Of a stretch of 13,646 nt of DNA, positions 12,760 to 13,646 are shown piece after piece; position 1 is the stretch's first letter, and each line of letters begins with the position of its first letter. The translations under genes and the position numbers were made by a program. The DNA lies in the NCBI GenBank assembly GCA_031268395.1, contig JAIRXI010000340.1, forward strand, positions 1 through 13,646, in the 5' to 3' direction. The stretch comes from Tannerella sp. (GTDB taxonomy: Bacteria; Bacteroidota; Bacteroidia; Bacteroidales; Tannerellaceae). Below the pieces are notes generated by a model, which ran no database searches, was not told the origin of the DNA, and was given only the letters and a program-made list of their open reading frames with translations.

Positions 12760-13646
12760 ATGAAACCTTCATTACTTGTACTGGCGGCGGGCATGGGAAG
12801 CCGTTACGGCGGACTGAAGCAGCTGGACGGCCTGGGGCCTTCGGGCGAAACGATTATGGACTATTCCATTTACGATGCCATCCGGAGCGGATTCGGCAAG
12901 GTGGTTTTCGTTATCCGGAAAGATTTTGAAGCCGACTTTCGCCGGAAAATCCTGGGCAAATACGAAAATCATATCCCCGCGGAAGTCGTATTCCAGTCGA
13001 CGGACAACGTGCCGGAGGGTTTTGTCTGTCCTCCGGAACGTACCAGGCCGTGGGGAACGAATCATGCGGTGCTGATGGGCAAAGACGTGATCAATGAGCC
13101 GTTTGCCGTGGTCAACGCAGACGATTTCTACGGTCGCGACAGCTACGCCGTGACAGGCGAAGCGCTGGGACAGCTTGCCGGCAAACGGAATGAATATTGC
13201 ATGGTCGGCTTTCGCGTCGGCAATACGCTGAGCGAAAGCGGTTCGGTGGCGCGGGGCGTCTGCAAGACCGACAGCAACGGATTCCTGGCGTCGGTCGTCG
13301 AACGGACGGCTATCGAACGGGTTGACGGGGAAATCCGGTTTGCGGACGAGAACGGCGAGATGGTTGTGCTGGACGAAAATACGCCGGTCTCCATGAACAT
13401 GTGGGGATTCACGCCGGATTACTTCGCCTATTCCGAAGCCTTTTTCGGGGAGTTTCTGCGCGCCCATGCGGGAAACTTGAAAAGCGAATACTTTATCCCG
13501 CTTATGGTAAACGAACTGGTGACAAAAAACATCGCCCGCGTGAAAGTGCTGGATACAGCCTCGAAATGGTTCGGCGTCACGTATGCCGCCGACCGCCAGA
13601 ACGTCGTCGACAAAATCCGGGCGCTGATTGATGCCGGGGAATATCC
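12760..13646 (+). CDS. Nucleotidyltransferase (sugar-1-phosphate type), cut by right edge
   Basis: From ATG 12760 the frame is open for 295 codons to the window edge. It starts MKPSLLVLAAGMGSRYGGLK, the NTP-binding signature of sugar-nucleotide pyrophosphorylases (G11, G13, R15), with Q21 soon after. 'FAVVNADDFYG' (115-125) supplies the metal-binding aspartates, and 'SMNMWGFTPDYF' (211-222) is a sugar-site-like segment. I recall close relatives in Bacteroides that begin LAAGMGSRYGGLKQLDGLGP, are about 300 residues long and are annotated only as nucleotidyltransferase, so only a few residues should be missing. The acceptor sugar is not readable from sequence. The start has a matching -7 box 29 nt upstream. 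It is divergent from the smaller NTP-transferase and not obviously paralogous to it beyond the fold. Confidence 0.88.
   Translation, partial: MKPSLLVLAAGMGSRYGGLKQLDGLGPSGETIMDYSIYDAIRSGFGKVVFVIRKDFEADFRRKILGKYENHIPAEVVFQSTDNVPEGFVCPPERTRPWGTNHAVLMGKDVINEPFAVVNADDFYGRDSYAVTGEALGQLAGKRNEYCMVGFRVGNTLSESGSVARGVCKTDSNGFLASVVERTAIERVDGEIRFADENGEMVVLDENTPVSMNMWGFTPDYFAYSEAFFGEFLRAHAGNLKSEYFIPLMVNELVTKNIARVKVLDTASKWFGVTYAADRQNVVDKIRALIDAGEY

Overview
The window looks like a chromosomal segment from a Bacteroidales bacterium. The support is: four start-proximal boxes matching the Bacteroidetes -7 promoter element TAnnTTTG (plus one near match), little sign of Shine-Dalgarno sequences, a FecR-type anti-sigma N-terminus, a Cof-HAD/hotdog fusion, a membrane-anchored OmpH/Skp protein, a lipoprotein with a choice-of-anchor-Q-like C-terminus, and a MltF-type transglycosylase. 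GC is rather high for the order (mid-50s percent by eye), which explains the many long antisense open frames. Genus cannot be fixed from the sequence alone.

Layout. 1-177 (-): N-terminal 59 codons of a FecR-like anti-sigma factor leaving the left edge. 178-810: gene-free, with a G-quadruplex-type run, a 20-bp tandem repeat and one copy of a 45-bp dispersed repeat. 811-2043 (-): HAD phosphatase fused to a hotdog thioesterase. 2044-2364: gene-free, with hairpins. 2365-3211 (-): two-gene unit of a 70-residue membrane protein and an OmpH/Skp-like protein. 3361-4836 (+): M20C dipeptidase (PepD). 4903-9134 (+): tight three-gene run of lipoprotein, secreted endonuclease/exonuclease/phosphatase and secreted M23 peptidase. 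9135-10241: a repeat-rich kilobase with no credible gene. 10242-11672 (+): MltF-like lytic transglycosylase lipoprotein. 11727-12428 (-): NTP-transferase, convergent with mltF. 12429-12759: divergent intergenic region with two tandem arrays. 12760-13646 (+): a second nucleotidyltransferase, cut by the right edge a few residues before its expected end.

Functionally the genes are mostly envelope housekeeping: peptidoglycan cleavage (MltF, M23), a periplasmic chaperone, peptide hydrolysis (PepD), surface lipoproteins and nucleotide-sugar chemistry. The two nucleotidyltransferases beside a lytic transglycosylase would fit cell-wall precursor or recycling work, but that is inference.

The least ordinary sequence is non-coding. 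The stretch 9262-10163 is bounded by 86-bp inverted repeats (71/86 identical by hand count) and flanked directly by the 6-bp direct repeat TTGATT, so it reads as a non-autonomous transposon-like unit. It encloses a REP-like hairpin, an 11-copy 20-bp tandem array and a 25-bp perfect inverted repeat. A 45-bp piece of it recurs at 557-601. Three separate intergenic regions carry different tandem arrays with a 20-21 bp period and an 11-bp palindromic core, a shared architecture worth testing genome-wide. No CRISPR, tRNA, rRNA, transposase or defence genes were seen.
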